Source: Nitrospirillum amazonense
GTDB lineage: Bacteria; Pseudomonadota; Alphaproteobacteria; Azospirillales; Azospirillaceae
NCBI RefSeq assembly: GCF_007828035.1
Contig: NZ_VITV01000017.1
Location: forward strand, 34,574 to 98,573
Reading direction: 5' to 3'
DNA: 64,000 nt
Part shown: in pieces, positions 7,101 to 16,110 of the stretch
How positions within the stretch are numbered: position 1 is the stretch's first letter
Layout of the letters: every line of letters starts with the position of its first letter
The notes under the pieces: model-generated
Database searches by the model: none
What the model saw: only the letters and a program-made list of their open reading frames with translations
What the model was told of the DNA's origin: nothing
Translations under genes and position numbers: made by a program

Positions 7101-9632
7101 TCAAGAAAATCTCTTAAAGAACAGCCTTTTAACGCCCTCCGCCAGCGTGAGGTAGACCACGATGGCCCCGACCAGAAACAGATAGAAGGCGGGCGGCGGC
7201 GCGACCAGTCCGAATAGCCCGCCCAACGGCGTCAGCGGCAGCAGCGCGGCCAGCACCGCCGTGGACACGGCCAACCCGGCCAACAATGGGTGGGGCCGGC
7301 CGCGCCAGGGCGCGCGGGGTGTGCGGATGACGAAGATCACCAGCACCTGTGTCGCCAGGCTCTCGATGAACCAGCCAGTCTGGAACAGGGCCTCCTGGGC
7401 ATGCAACAGGTGCAGCAGGACATAAAAGGTCAGGAAGTCGAACAGCGAGCTGACCGGGCCCAGCACCAGCATGAAGCGCAGGATCAGGGGCAGGTTCCAG
7501 TGCACCGGCCGCGTCAGCGCCTCCTCCTCCACGCGGTCGAAGGGGATGCCTGCCTCCGACGCATCATAGAGCAGGTTGTTCAGCAGAACCTGCACCGGCA
7601 GCATGGGCAGGAAGGGCAGGAACAAGGCCGCGCCGGCCATGCTGAACATGTTGCCGAAATTGGAACTGCTGCCCATCAGGACGTACTTGGTGACGTTCAG
7701 GACCGTGCGGCGCCCCTCCAGCACGGCCTCGTGCACGACGGAAAGATCCTGGTCCAACAGGATGAGGCTGGCGGCCTCCTTGGCCACGTCGGCGGCGCTG
7801 TCCACGGAAATGCCGACATCGGCGGCGTGCAGGGCGGCGGCGTCGTTGACCCCATCCCCCATGAAACCCACGACGTGCCCCGCCCGGCGGCAGGCTGACA
7901 GCACACGCTCCTTCTGCTGCGGCGTCACGCGGCAGAAGACGTTCACCTGCTTCAGCCGCGCGTGTAATGCCTCACTGGTCAGGGCCTGCAGTTCCTCGCC
8001 CGTCAACAGTCCGATGATGGGCAGGTTCAGCTGTGCGCACAGGTGCCGGGTGACCGCCTCGGTGTCGCCGGTCAGTATCTTGATGTCGACGCCGGATCGC
8101 GCGAGCGCGGTCACGGCGGCCGTGGCGCTGGCCTTGGGCGGATCCAGGAAGGCGAGATGCCCCTCGAAGACCAGGTCGTGTTCATCGGTGCGGTCGATGT
8201 GTTGGCGGTCGGGTGGCAGGGGCCTGGTGGCGACGGCCAGCACGCGGTAGCCCTCGCGGCCCAGCGACTGGAATTGGGCGTCCAACTGTGCCCGGGCTTC
8301 CTCATCCAAGAGGCGAAGCATTCCCTCCGGTCCACGCCACTGGCCGGACAGCCGCACCATGTCCTCCGGCGCACCTTTGACCACCAGCAGTTTGGTATCA
8401 TGGTTTTCCGCCAGGACCGACACGCGCCGGCGCTCGAAATCGAAAGGCACCTCGTCGCACTTCCGCCAGGCGGTCATATCGACCTGGCCGTGGGCCAGAA
8501 TGGCCTCGTCCATGGGGCTGTGCAGGCCGGTTTCGAACCGGCTGTTGATGTAGGCCAGCTCGAAAAGGCGGGGGGCATCGTTGCCCTCACCATCCAGCGT
8601 GCGCACCAGTTGAATGGCGGCCTGGGTCAGTGTTCCCGTCTTGTCGGTGCACAGCACATCCATGGCGCCGACATTGTGCATGGACGCCAGCCGCTTGACG
8701 ATCACCCTGCGCTTGGCCAGCCGCAGGGCGCCGCGCGCCAGGGTCACCGTGACGATCATGGGCAGCAGTTCGGGCGTCAGTCCCACCGCCAGGGCCAGCG
8801 CGAACATCAGGGAATCCAGCCAGGGACGGTGGAACAGGGAATTTACCGCCAGCACGAACAGGACCAGGAAAAAGGTGAGCCGCAGGATCAGGAAGCCGAA
8901 CCGGCGGACCCCGGTTTCAAAAGCCGTCGGTGGCGCCGCCGATTGCAGGCTGCGGCTCATCTGTCCGAACAGGGTGGCGCCGCCCGTTTGGCAGACGACG
9001 GCCGTGGCGCTGCCGGCGAGGACGGAGGTGCCCATGAACAGGCAGGCGGTTGCCTCCCCGGGCGCGCCGGTGAGCAGGGGCCCCTGGTCCGCACGCTTTT
9101 CCACCGGATAGGGCTCTCCCGTCAGGATGGCCTGGTTCACGAACAGGTCGCGCGCCTCCAGCAGGCGGCAGTCGGCGGGGACCAGGTCGCCGGCCGCCAG
9201 CCGGACCACGTCACCCGGCACCAGTTGCTCCAGCGGCACGGTCGTCTCATGGCCGTCGCGCCAGAGCTGCACCCGCACGGCGACGGTGCGGCGCAGGGCC
9301 TCCACCGCGGCTTCGGCCTGTCGCTCCTGGATGAAGTCCAGCACGACGCTGAGCAAGACGACGGCCAAGACGATGACGAAGCTGGAGGTGTTGCCGGTGG
9401 CTGCCGACAGGGCGCTGGCGAACAGCAGGATCAGCACCAGCGGATTGGCGAAACGGGCCAGGAAGTCCAGCCACGCGGGTCGCCGGCGACGAGCCAAAAC
9501 CTGGTTGGGGCCCCATCGCCGCTGTCGTTGCTCCGCCTCCACTGTCGTGAGGCCGCCGGCATTGGCCGGCAGTGCCGCCAACAGGTCGGCCAGCGGCAAG
9601 GCCCAGATGGCAGGTGGGCGGGTGTTCAACAT
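7101..9632 (-). CDS. mgtA: Mg2+-transporting-type P-type ATPase (MgtA/P3B family)
   Basis: An 843-residue integral membrane pump. The actuator domain has TGEP (171-174). LTPEL, preceding the large loop, is in TM4. The phosphorylation site is DKTGTLT (Asp330). The nucleotide domain has KGAPED (419-424), followed by TGD (521-523) and GDGVND (592-597). The SSNFGNMFS motif in the fifth/sixth membrane region and the LLYDASEAGIPFD context are typical of MgtA/MgtB rather than Ca2+ or heavy-metal ATPases. It would import Mg2+ across the inner membrane. I chose the ATG at 9632, which has AGGGGG upstream; longer starts would run into the usp gene. It follows usp by 83 nt and is probably transcribed with it. 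In DosR-like regulons a P-type cation ATPase also accompanies Usp proteins. Confidence 0.93.
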   Translation of the reverse strand: MLNTRPPAIWALPLADLLAALPANAGGLTTVEAEQRQRRWGPNQVLARRRRPAWLDFLARFANPLVLILLFASALSAATGNTSSFVIVLAVVLLSVVLDFIQERQAEAAVEALRRTVAVRVQLWRDGHETTVPLEQLVPGDVVRLAAGDLVPADCRLLEARDLFVNQAILTGEPYPVEKRADQGPLLTGAPGEATACLFMGTSVLAGSATAVVCQTGGATLFGQMSRSLQSAAPPTAFETGVRRFGFLILRLTFFLVLFVLAVNSLFHRPWLDSLMFALALAVGLTPELLPMIVTVTLARGALRLAKRRVIVKRLASMHNVGAMDVLCTDKTGTLTQAAIQLVRTLDGEGNDAPRLFELAYINSRFETGLHSPMDEAILAHGQVDMTAWRKCDEVPFDFERRRVSVLAENHDTKLLVVKGAPEDMVRLSGQWRGPEGMLRLLDEEARAQLDAQFQSLGREGYRVLAVATRPLPPDRQHIDRTDEHDLVFEGHLAFLDPPKASATAAVTALARSGVDIKILTGDTEAVTRHLCAQLNLPIIGLLTGEELQALTSEALHARLKQVNVFCRVTPQQKERVLSACRRAGHVVGFMGDGVNDAAALHAADVGISVDSAADVAKEAASLILLDQDLSVVHEAVLEGRRTVLNVTKYVLMGSSSNFGNMFSMAGAALFLPFLPMLPVQVLLNNLLYDASEAGIPFDRVEEEALTRPVHWNLPLILRFMLVLGPVSSLFDFLTFYVLLHLLHAQEALFQTGWFIESLATQVLVIFVIRTPRAPWRGRPHPLLAGLAVSTAVLAALLPLTPLGGLFGLVAPPPAFYLFLVGAIVVYLTLAEGVKRLFFKRFS

Positions 9633-9715
9633 GGCCCCCTGCATGGCCCCACTGCGGCACCGTACGCCATCAGAGTCTCCTCCTGATGTTGTCGGCCCTG
9701 GAAGGGCCGGGAACC

Positions 9716-10549
9716 CTAATGGGCTAGCAAGGCCGGTATCGGTGTTTTGGTCAGAATGTCCCGGGTGACACCGCCCAACGCCCATTCCCGCAGACGGGAA
9801 TGGCTGTAGGCGCCCGCCACGATCAGGCCGGCGTTCAGCAGCTCCGCCTCGTTGAACAGCCCGGCGGCGACATTGTCCCATTTGCCCAGCCGCCGGATCT
9901 CGGCGGCCACGCCATGCCGCTCCAAATAGCTGGCCAGATCGCGATCGCCGGGAACCTCCTCCGGCCCGTCGGTGGCGACCGTGGCGATGACGACCTTTTT
10001 GGCCCGGCGGAGAAACGGCATGGCCTGGGCCACCGCGTTCGCCGCTTCGCGGCTGCTTTTCCAGGCGACGAAGATGGTATCCATGGGGCGCAGCCGCAAA
10101 GGGTCTTCTTCCGGAATGACGAATACGCCGCGGCCCGATCCGAACAACGCCGCCTCCACCACGGTGCTGGCGCGGTTCGGTTTGTCGATCCGGTAAGGGG
10201 TGCGTACCACCATCAGGTCAGCCGTCTGGGCCTGGGCCATGACGACATCGCCGACATTCGCCGCGATACAGTCGAAGCGGCGCAGGTCATGGGATGCGGA
10301 GAGCTTTGCAAATCGCCGCTCCAGCGCGTGTTCGACCGACCGGCACTGTGTCCGGGTCTCATCAAGCCGCTGGGACATCAAGCTCCGGCTGATGGCGTAG
10401 TGTGAGATGCTGACCGGCGGTTCAGGCAGGAGATTGAGGTAAACGCCCCGGATGTGGGCCTGGTGCATACCCGCCAGATGGTCGGCATGGATGATCCGGC
10501 TTTCGTCGTCGGCGCTGCCGTCCAGATGAACGAGAATTTCCTTGATCAT
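9716..10549 (-). CDS. Universal stress protein, tandem UspA domains (copy 1)
   Basis: A 277-residue cytoplasmic protein made of two UspA-type alpha/beta domains. It opens MIKEILVHLDGS. Domain 2 starts near residue 150 (MDTIFVAWKSSREAANAV), and the C-terminus has GAYSHSRLREWALGGVTRDIL, the usual G-x(9)-G-(S/T) nucleotide-binding loop region. Its sequence is closely similar to the second Usp at 18579-19427, so they are paralogues within one regulon. The start at 10549 was chosen because it begins the domain directly and both paralogues share it. A perfect Fnr-type box lies 84 nt upstream. Usp proteins bind ATP or other ligands and support survival under starvation and hypoxia; the exact ligand is unknown. 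Confidence 0.93.
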   Translation of the reverse strand: MIKEILVHLDGSADDESRIIHADHLAGMHQAHIRGVYLNLLPEPPVSISHYAISRSLMSQRLDETRTQCRSVEHALERRFAKLSASHDLRRFDCIAANVGDVVMAQAQTADLMVVRTPYRIDKPNRASTVVEAALFGSGRGVFVIPEEDPLRLRPMDTIFVAWKSSREAANAVAQAMPFLRRAKKVVIATVATDGPEEVPGDRDLASYLERHGVAAEIRRLGKWDNVAAGLFNEAELLNAGLIVAGAYSHSRLREWALGGVTRDILTKTPIPALLAH

Positions 10550-10633
10550 CACGCCCGCCCTCACTCCATGCGGCGGCCGGAGAGGGGTTCCCAACCGTGA
10601 ATTGCAATCTGACGCAAATTGGTGGCTGGTACC

Positions 10634-10647
10634 TTGATTCATCTCAA
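10634..10647 (-). promoter_or_regulatory. Crp/Fnr (FixK-type) box upstream of usp-mgtA
   Basis: TTGATTCATCTCAA is a perfect TTGA-N6-TCAA match ending 84 nt upstream of the usp start at 10549. The spacing is nearly the same as for the box before the DUF3775 operon. The regulator gene that could bind it begins 366 nt away on the opposite strand. Confidence 0.72.
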
Positions 10648-10679
10648 CCAATCCCGGCCGAGATGCGTATGAAACCTAG

Positions 10680-11012
10680 GCTAACCATAGGTGGGGCGCT
10701 TCCTGGCGCAATGCATAGCAAAGTAAATTAAGACGGCATTATTTTAATTTGAATAAAAAAAATTTATTAAAAATAAATGGGGTCGACCAGACTTTGTAAG
10801 TGAATTATTGGATTATTGAGCAAATTGTTTCGGTGTATGTCAAATTAATAGCATATGTTGTGTCATTTTTAAAATAAAACACAATCCACTATCACTTTTG
10901 TATTTATCTAACGTGTATGTATGCCTTTAATCATAGATCTTGATTCCCTGTGACAATAGATTGAAGCGTCTCCGATGACTTCCCGTCGACGCGTCAAAGG
11001 GAGAACTGACTG
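10680..11012. other. AT-rich intergenic region upstream of the Crp/Fnr regulator
   Basis: About 300 nt of strikingly AT-rich DNA, with A/T runs at 10740-10778 and 10866-10881, in an otherwise GC-rich window. I see no open reading frame of note and no perfect TTGA-N6-TCAA box. TGTGACAATAGATTG near 10950 is only loosely Crp/Fnr-like. It probably holds the promoter of the regulator and could bind a nucleoid protein such as IHF or an H-NS-like silencer. Confidence 0.5.
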
Positions 11013-11750
11013 ATGGGCTTCTCCAATTCACAGGAATCGCATCCCGCCGACCTGCCTGCCGCCTTGACCATCGCCGACTCCATTCGGCACCACAATCTGC
11101 CGGGTGCCTTCACAGAGCCCGTCGCTTATGCCAAGGAACAAAGCATCTTGAGTGAAGGGGAGCTGGCGACGGACATCCACATCGTCGTGTCCGGTGCGGT
11201 CCGGCTATTCAAGATGATGCCGGACGGCCGGCGTCAGATCATCGGCTTCGCGTTTCCGGGTGACATGCTCGGTCTGTCGCTGGACGATCGTTATCTGCAT
11301 TCCGCCGAGGCGATCTCGCCGGTCATCCTGCGCCATATGGGCCGCCGGCAGCTGGCCGCGCTGCTGGAACGCGACCATGGGCTGCGCAAGGCTCTGCTGG
11401 CCTGGACGATGACGGAGTTGCAGATCGCCCAGGACCAGATGCTGCTGCTGGGGCGCAAAGACGCCACGGAGCGGCTCTCATCGTTCCTGCTCACCCTTCT
11501 GCAGCGGCGGAGCCATTCCACCGAAGACCGTCACCTGCCGCTGGCCATGACAAGGACGGATATCGCCGATTATCTGGGTCTGACGATGGAAACGGTGTCC
11601 CGCACCATTTCCCTGCTCAAAGGCAGGCGGCTCATCCGACCCCTGGCCGACCATTCCATTGAGCTTCTGAACGTCCCGGGCCTGCAGGACCTTGCCGCCG
11701 GCAACGCGATTACCGTCCAGCTGGACCCGCAGCGGCCTGCGAAGGCCTGA
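11013..11750 (+). CDS. Crp/Fnr-family transcriptional regulator, FixK-like (no cysteines)
   Basis: A 245-residue protein. The cyclic-nucleotide-binding-like beta-roll spans about 30-145, with a long dimerisation helix after it. A winged HTH lies at about 178-208 with recognition helix ETVSR (193-197), the E-SR triad that contacts TTGA half-sites in Fnr/FixK. There is no cysteine anywhere, so it cannot carry the Fnr iron-sulfur cluster; it resembles FixK/Dnr-type proteins, which are controlled by expression, haem or other signals. It starts at ATG 11013 after AAAGGGAGAA. It is the natural candidate to bind the TTGA-N6-TCAA boxes in this window. It is followed by three 18-nt tandem repeats and then the zinc-ribbon gene. 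Confidence 0.92.
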   Translation: MGFSNSQESHPADLPAALTIADSIRHHNLPGAFTEPVAYAKEQSILSEGELATDIHIVVSGAVRLFKMMPDGRRQIIGFAFPGDMLGLSLDDRYLHSAEAISPVILRHMGRRQLAALLERDHGLRKALLAWTMTELQIAQDQMLLLGRKDATERLSSFLLTLLQRRSHSTEDRHLPLAMTRTDIADYLGLTMETVSRTISLLKGRRLIRPLADHSIELLNVPGLQDLAAGNAITVQLDPQRPAKA

Positions 11751-11802
11751 CCCATCCGGTATCTGAGACCCATCCGGTATTTCAGACCTATCCGGTATTT
11801 CA
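11749..11802 (+). repeat. Three tandem 18-nt repeats between the regulator and zinc-ribbon genes
   Basis: Copies lie at 11749-11766, 11767-11784 and 11785-11802. The middle copy reads GACCCATCCGGTATTTCA; the first differs at two positions near its end and the third at one. The array starts inside the regulator stop codon and ends 3 nt before the AGGAGG of the next gene. It probably arose by slippage. Its copy number sets the intergenic spacing and so could affect coupling. Confidence 0.9.
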
Positions 11803-11817
11803 GAAAGGAGGCGCGCC

Positions 11818-12327
11818 ATGAAGGCCAGCGATCAACCGGCGGTGCCATCGCGAGGACGCCGTATTTCCGGCCGGGCCCAAAATCCCGCGTCGAATGACCC
11901 CTATCATTCCGTTGAAAAGATGCCGGACGGCACCTGTTGCCCCGATTGCGGCGCGGTTTTCAGCGAAGGCCGCTGGCATTGGGGGGAGTGCGCCGCCCTG
12001 GGGCCGGCGCAGACATGTCCGGCATGCCGGCGGATCAGGGAAGGCGCCGCCGGGGGCATACTCACCCTGAAGGGGGACTTCGTGCGGGCGAAGCAGCAGG
12101 AACTGCTCAGCCTCATCCACCATCAGGAGGAACTGGAAAAGGCCGAGCACGCCTTGAACCGCATCATGGACATCGCGGTGGATGACGATGGGATCACCGT
12201 CCGCACTACGGATCCGCGCCTGGCCTGCCGCATGGGTGACGCGCTGGAACGGGCCTATGAAGGCGCCCTGGAAATCCATCATGAGGAAGATGGGTTCTTC
12301 GCAAGGGTGGCTTGGGAACGCGCCTGA
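11818..12327 (+). CDS. Zinc-ribbon protein of the BCAM0308 type
   Basis: A 169-residue cytoplasmic protein with a basic, disordered N-terminus. Two CxxC pairs follow (CCPDCG at about 40-45 and CPACRR at about 66-71), forming a likely zinc ribbon, and between them lies GRWHWGE. After the ribbon comes a helical/ferredoxin-like part with HHQEELEKAEHALNRIM. This layout matches the BCAM0308 family, whose function is unknown and whose genes tend to sit near stress and hypoxia genes; that match is from memory. The ATG at 11818 has AAAGGAGG upstream. It is in the same direction as the regulator and probably co-transcribed with it. It is convergent with the BI-1 gene, 21 nt away. Confidence 0.75.
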   Translation: MKASDQPAVPSRGRRISGRAQNPASNDPYHSVEKMPDGTCCPDCGAVFSEGRWHWGECAALGPAQTCPACRRIREGAAGGILTLKGDFVRAKQQELLSLIHHQEELEKAEHALNRIMDIAVDDDGITVRTTDPRLACRMGDALERAYEGALEIHHEEDGFFARVAWERA

Positions 12328-12348
12328 CCTGGCGGTGGCCGGCGTGTC

Positions 12349-13056
12349 TCAGCGATCGCGCCGGTCACCCATCAACTGCAGCAGTGCCAGGAACAGGTTG
12401 ATGAAATCCAGATACAGCGCCAGCGCACCCATGAGGGCCAGCTTTTCCCGCGCCGTGCTGGCGGCCCAGTGCCAGTAAAGTTCCTTGATGCGCTGGGTGT
12501 CCCAGGCCGTAAGGCCGGTGAATACGATCACCCCGCCGACGGACAGCGCAAACTGCAGCCCGGTCGAACCCAGGAACAGGTTGACCACCCCGGCGATCAG
12601 GATGCCGACCAGCCCCATCATCATGAAGGCGCCCAACCGTGTCAGGTCGCGCCCGGTCGTATAGCCCCAGAGGCTCATGGCCAGGAACATGGCTGCGGCG
12701 ATGAAGAAGACGCGGGTGATGCTGGTGGCGGTGTAGACCAGGAAGACGCCGGCCAAGGACAGGCCCATGGCCACGGCGTAAACCCAGAACAAGGCGCGCG
12801 TCGCCCCCAGGCTGAGTCGCTGGAAGCCGAAGCTGAACACCAGGGCCAGGGCGAGCGGCGCCAGCAGGACCAGCCATAGCCAGGCGGAATGGGCGATGAC
12901 GGCGTAAAAGCCGGACTGGATGGCCAGAAGGGCGGTGGCGCCGGTTACGGCCAGACCCAGACCCATATGGCGATAGACGGACAGCATATAGCGCCGCAGG
13001 CCGCCGCCGTCCGTCTGATCCAGGGCCATGTCCCGCCATACGAACTGTTCAGACAT
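12349..13056 (-). CDS. Bax inhibitor-1/YccA family membrane protein
   Basis: A 235-residue protein with seven hydrophobic segments after a hydrophilic N-terminus of about 30 residues. The final segment, ALALYLDFINLFLALLQLMG, is the BI-1 signature end. GLTAWDTQRIKELY before it is a hallmark of the family. Bacterial members (YccA, YbhL, YetJ) are inner-membrane proteins linked to FtsH modulation or pH-dependent Ca2+ leak; which applies here is not known. The ATG at 13056 follows GGAGGA. It is the last gene of the long usp operon, 51 nt after groEL. Confidence 0.92.
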   Translation of the reverse strand: MSEQFVWRDMALDQTDGGGLRRYMLSVYRHMGLGLAVTGATALLAIQSGFYAVIAHSAWLWLVLLAPLALALVFSFGFQRLSLGATRALFWVYAVAMGLSLAGVFLVYTATSITRVFFIAAAMFLAMSLWGYTTGRDLTRLGAFMMMGLVGILIAGVVNLFLGSTGLQFALSVGGVIVFTGLTAWDTQRIKELYWHWAASTAREKLALMGALALYLDFINLFLALLQLMGDRRDR

Positions 13057-13107
13057 GTCTTCCTCCTCCACTGGTCGTCCGGGTATCGGCCATCGCCGCC
13101 CGACAGA

Positions 13108-14721
13108 TCAGAAGTCGGTGGGCGGGTGGTCGTGCGCGCTATCGCCGACCTCACCGACCAGCACCTCGGTGGTGATCAGCAGGCCGGCGACCGACGCGGC
13201 GTCCTGCAGGGCCAGCCGCACCACCTTGACCGGATCGATGATCCCAGCCGCCATCAGGTCGGTGTATTGGCCGCGCTGGGCGTCGTAGCCGAAGTTGGGG
13301 CTGCCGGCCGCCAGCAGCCGGCCGACCACGACGGCGCCGTCCGTGCCGGCGTTTCCCGCTATGTCGCGGATGGGGCGCTCCAGCGCCCGACGGACGATGT
13401 CCACGCCCACGCGCTGGTCCTGGTTTTCCGTATCCAGGGCGGACAACGCCCGGGTGGCGTAGAGCAGGGCCACGCCCCCACCGGCCACGATGCCCTCCGC
13501 CACCGCGGCGCGGGTGGCGTGGACGGCGTCATCCACGCGGTCGTGGCGCTCCTTCACCTCCAGTTCCGTGGCGCCGCCGACGCGGATGACCGCCACGCCG
13601 CCGGACAGCTTGGCCAGCCGTTCCTTCAACTTGTCCTTGTCGTAGGTTGAGGTGGCGGTCGCCACCTGGTCGCGCAGCTGGGCGCATCGGGCCTCGATGG
13701 CCGCCTCGGCGCCGGCGCCGTCGATGATGGTCGTCTCCTTCTGGGTGACGACGACACGCCGCGCCCGGCCCAGCATGGCCAGCGTCACGCTGTCCAGATT
13801 CATGCCCAGGTCGCCGCTGATCACCTGTCCGCCGGTGACGATGGCGATGTCCTCCAGCTGCGCACGCCGGCGGTCGCCATAGCCGGGCGCCTTGACGGCC
13901 GCGACCCTCAGGCCCCCGCGCAGGCGGTTGACCACCAGGGTGGCCAGGACGTCCTGTTCCACATCCTCGGCGACAATCAGCAGGCTGCGGCCGGCCTTCA
14001 TTACCTCCTCCAGCAGGGGCACCAGCTGCTGGATACCGGCCAGTCGCTTCTCATGGAGCAGGAGATAGGGCTCCTCCAACGTGCAGGTCATCTTCTCCGG
14101 GTCGGTCATGAAATAGGGGGAGATGTAGCCCTGGTCGAACTGCAGTCCCTCCACCGCGTCCAGCGCCGTGTCCAGCGATTGCGCATCCTCGATGGTGATG
14201 GCGCCCTCGCGTCCCACGCGGGCGATGGCGTCCGCCACCAGCTGGCCGATCACCCGGTCGCCGTTGGCCGAAACGGTGCCGACCTGCACGATCTCCTCCT
14301 GTGTGTCGACCGGCTTGGCCCGCTTCTTGATGTCGGCTACGGCGGCGGCGGTCGCCAAATCGATGCCGCGCTTGAGGTCCATGGGGTTCAGGCCGGCGGC
14401 GATGGCCTTCACGCCCTCATGCAGGATGGCCTGCGCCAGGACGGTGGCGGTGGTCGTGCCGTCGCCCACCTCGTCCCCCGTCTTGGCCGCGACCTCGCGC
14501 ACCATCTCCGCCCCCATGTTCTCGAACACGCCGGGCAGGGTGATGGCCCGGGCCACGGTCACGCCGTCGTTGGTCACCCTGGCGGGGCCGAAGCCTTGCT
14601 TGATCAGGACGGTGCGGCCCTTGGGGCCCAGTGTGGCCTTGACCGCCCGGGCCAGGACGTCCGCGCCGTGCAGCAGTTGGGCGCGGGCTTCATCGCCGAA
14701 ACGTAGATCGGTATGGCTCAT
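13108..14721 (-). CDS. groEL: GroEL-type chaperonin (Hsp60), solo paralogue
   Basis: A 537-residue chaperonin with the equatorial ATP-binding segments [21 protein letters not shown] and [11 protein letters not shown], apical and intermediate domains in order, and [11 protein letters not shown] near the C-terminal equatorial part. It differs from housekeeping GroEL in two ways: no groES lies beside it, and the C-terminus ends in a histidine/proline/aspartate tail rather than Gly-Gly-Met repeats. GroEL folds proteins in an ATP-driven ring with GroES; this copy must borrow GroES from elsewhere or act alone. It starts at ATG 14721 (AGGGAGAA upstream), 41 nt after a BON gene, inside the stress operon, so it is probably a condition-specific paralogue. 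Confidence 0.95.
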   Translation of the reverse strand: MSHTDLRFGDEARAQLLHGADVLARAVKATLGPKGRTVLIKQGFGPARVTNDGVTVARAITLPGVFENMGAEMVREVAAKTGDEVGDGTTTATVLAQAILHEGVKAIAAGLNPMDLKRGIDLATAAAVADIKKRAKPVDTQEEIVQVGTVSANGDRVIGQLVADAIARVGREGAITIEDAQSLDTALDAVEGLQFDQGYISPYFMTDPEKMTCTLEEPYLLLHEKRLAGIQQLVPLLEEVMKAGRSLLIVAEDVEQDVLATLVVNRLRGGLRVAAVKAPGYGDRRRAQLEDIAIVTGGQVISGDLGMNLDSVTLAMLGRARRVVVTQKETTIIDGAGAEAAIEARCAQLRDQVATATSTYDKDKLKERLAKLSGGVAVIRVGGATELEVKERHDRVDDAVHATRAAVAEGIVAGGGVALLYATRALSALDTENQDQRVGVDIVRRALERPIRDIAGNAGTDGAVVVGRLLAAGSPNFGYDAQRGQYTDLMAAGIIDPVKVVRLALQDAASVAGLLITTEVLVGEVGDSAHDHPPTDF

Positions 14722-14762
14722 GGCTGTTCTCCCTAGGCTGGCGTGGGGGCGGTGGGCGAGTG

Positions 14763-15419
14763 TCAGTCGCCCGCCACGGCCAGTTCATTGAGCACTTCCC
14801 GCGTCCCGGGCGCGGACCAGGCGGCCCAGGCCGCCGCTTCACGTTCGTAGAGGCTGTGGACGGTGCCGGTCAGGGTGACGACCCCGTCGGCGACCATGAC
14901 GGCGACCTGCCCGGCATCGATCAGGGCGTTGCGTCGCAGGGCGGCCTCGATCCGCTGCTGCACATCAGCGGGACTGACGACGGCGGGCCTCAGGGTCAGG
15001 GCGTTGACCACCATGCGTACGCCCGGGATGTCACGCACCTCCGCGGCCGCGATCTCGCGCTGCCCATGGTTTTCGACCTGGCCGGTCAGCATGACGCCGC
15101 CGTTTTCCACCGAAACCTTGATGGCTTCGGCTGGAATGCCGGTTCGCCAGCTGAGGCGGGCGACGGCGGCGGTGGCGATGTCCGCGTCATCAGGCCATAG
15201 CGGGTCCGTCAGCTGGACGTGCATATCCTGGACCAGCGCGCGCACCCCGCGCACGCGGCGGACCGCTTCCGCCGCCGCATGCTTTTCCGCGAAGCTGGTG
15301 ACGTGGCCCGTCAGCGTGACGACGCCATGGTCGACGGACACGCCGATGTGGGCGGGGTTCACAAACGGCTCCCAGTCCAACTCGGCCAGGATGTCCTTCT
15401 GCAACTGCTTGTCGTTCAT
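14763..15419 (-). CDS. Triple BON-domain protein (OsmY-like), copy 2
   Basis: A 218-residue protein of three BON domains, each with the V-x-V-x-x-G-x-V-x-L-x-G core: GVVTLTGHV near residue 34, GGVMLTGQV near 106 and GVVTLTGTV near 180. BON domains are thought to bind phospholipid or membranes, and OsmY is a periplasmic osmotic-stress chaperone. This protein has no signal peptide, so it is predicted to stay cytoplasmic. It is a clear paralogue of the adjacent 15457-16110 protein (same opening pattern [22 protein letters not shown]). Start ATG 15419, GGAGAA upstream. Confidence 0.9.
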   Translation of the reverse strand: MNDKQLQKDILAELDWEPFVNPAHIGVSVDHGVVTLTGHVTSFAEKHAAAEAVRRVRGVRALVQDMHVQLTDPLWPDDADIATAAVARLSWRTGIPAEAIKVSVENGGVMLTGQVENHGQREIAAAEVRDIPGVRMVVNALTLRPAVVSPADVQQRIEAALRRNALIDAGQVAVMVADGVVTLTGTVHSLYEREAAAWAAWSAPGTREVLNELAVAGD

Positions 15420-15456
15420 GCCGCTTCTCCGCCGCAGTATTCCCGCGGGTCGCCGC

Positions 15457-16110
15457 TCAGGGTTCGACCTGGATCAGGTTGTTGACCTCGGTGACGCCGG
15501 GGGCGCCCCAGGCTGCGCGTTCCGCGATGTCATGTTCCTGCCAGCTGCGCACGCGTCCGCGCAGCGTCACCACGGGGCCGTCGGCCGTGACACTGAGGTG
15601 GTCCGCCGCCAGGTTGGCGTTGCGGCGGAAAGCGGCCTCGATCTTGTCATGGACATCGGCCAGGCTCGCCTGGCTGGACACGATAAGGTGGTTGTCCACC
15701 CGCACGATGCCGTGCAGCCGGTGCACGTTACGCTCCGCCTCCATGCGGTCGAAGAAATGCTCCACCGTGCCCTCCAGGGTCAGCACGCCGGCGGTCACGG
15801 TGATCTTCACGCGGGGGGCGACCTGGGGGCAGGACCAGTGCAGGATGTCCACGGCGCGCTTGGCGATCTCATCGTCGTGCCATTTGCGGTCGGCGGGCAG
15901 GCGGACCTCGATTTCATTGGCGACCGCGCCCACGCCCCGAACCCGCCGCGCTGCGGCGACGGCCGCCCGCTTCTCCGCCCAACTCGTCACGTGGCCGGTG
16001 AGCGTGACGACGGCGCCCTCCGCCGCCACCCCGATATGGCTGGCGTCCAGGTGGGGGTCCCAGGCCAGCTCAGCCATCACATCCAGCTGTAAGGTCTTGT
16101 CGTCGCTCAT
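15457..16110 (-). CDS. Triple BON-domain protein (OsmY-like), copy 1
   Basis: A 217-residue protein with three BON repeats ([10 protein letters not shown] near 32, GVLTLEGTV near 107, GPVVTLRGRV near 182) and no signal peptide. The ATG at 16110 has AGGAGATAAAG upstream, a good ribosome site. That start lies inside the 3' end of the kinase gene, so the two genes share 41 nt in different frames. It ends 37 nt before its paralogue. The cytoplasmic location of OsmY-like repeats is unusual compared with enterobacterial OsmY but common in such stress operons. Confidence 0.9.
   Translation of the reverse strand: MSDDKTLQLDVMAELAWDPHLDASHIGVAAEGAVVTLTGHVTSWAEKRAAVAAARRVRGVGAVANEIEVRLPADRKWHDDEIAKRAVDILHWSCPQVAPRVKITVTAGVLTLEGTVEHFFDRMEAERNVHRLHGIVRVDNHLIVSSQASLADVHDKIEAAFRRNANLAADHLSVTADGPVVTLRGRVRSWQEHDIAERAAWGAPGVTEVNNLIQVEP

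Noticed and set aside
9633..9881. N-terminal extension of the P-type ATPase
   Set aside because: It overlaps the usp gene, has no family similarity, and a good ribosome site precedes the ATG at 9632.
10940..10965. Crp/Fnr box in the regulator's own promoter (TTGATTCCCTGTGACAA)
   Set aside because: The half-sites are 10 nt apart and one is incomplete, so it does not fit TTGA-N6-TCAA.
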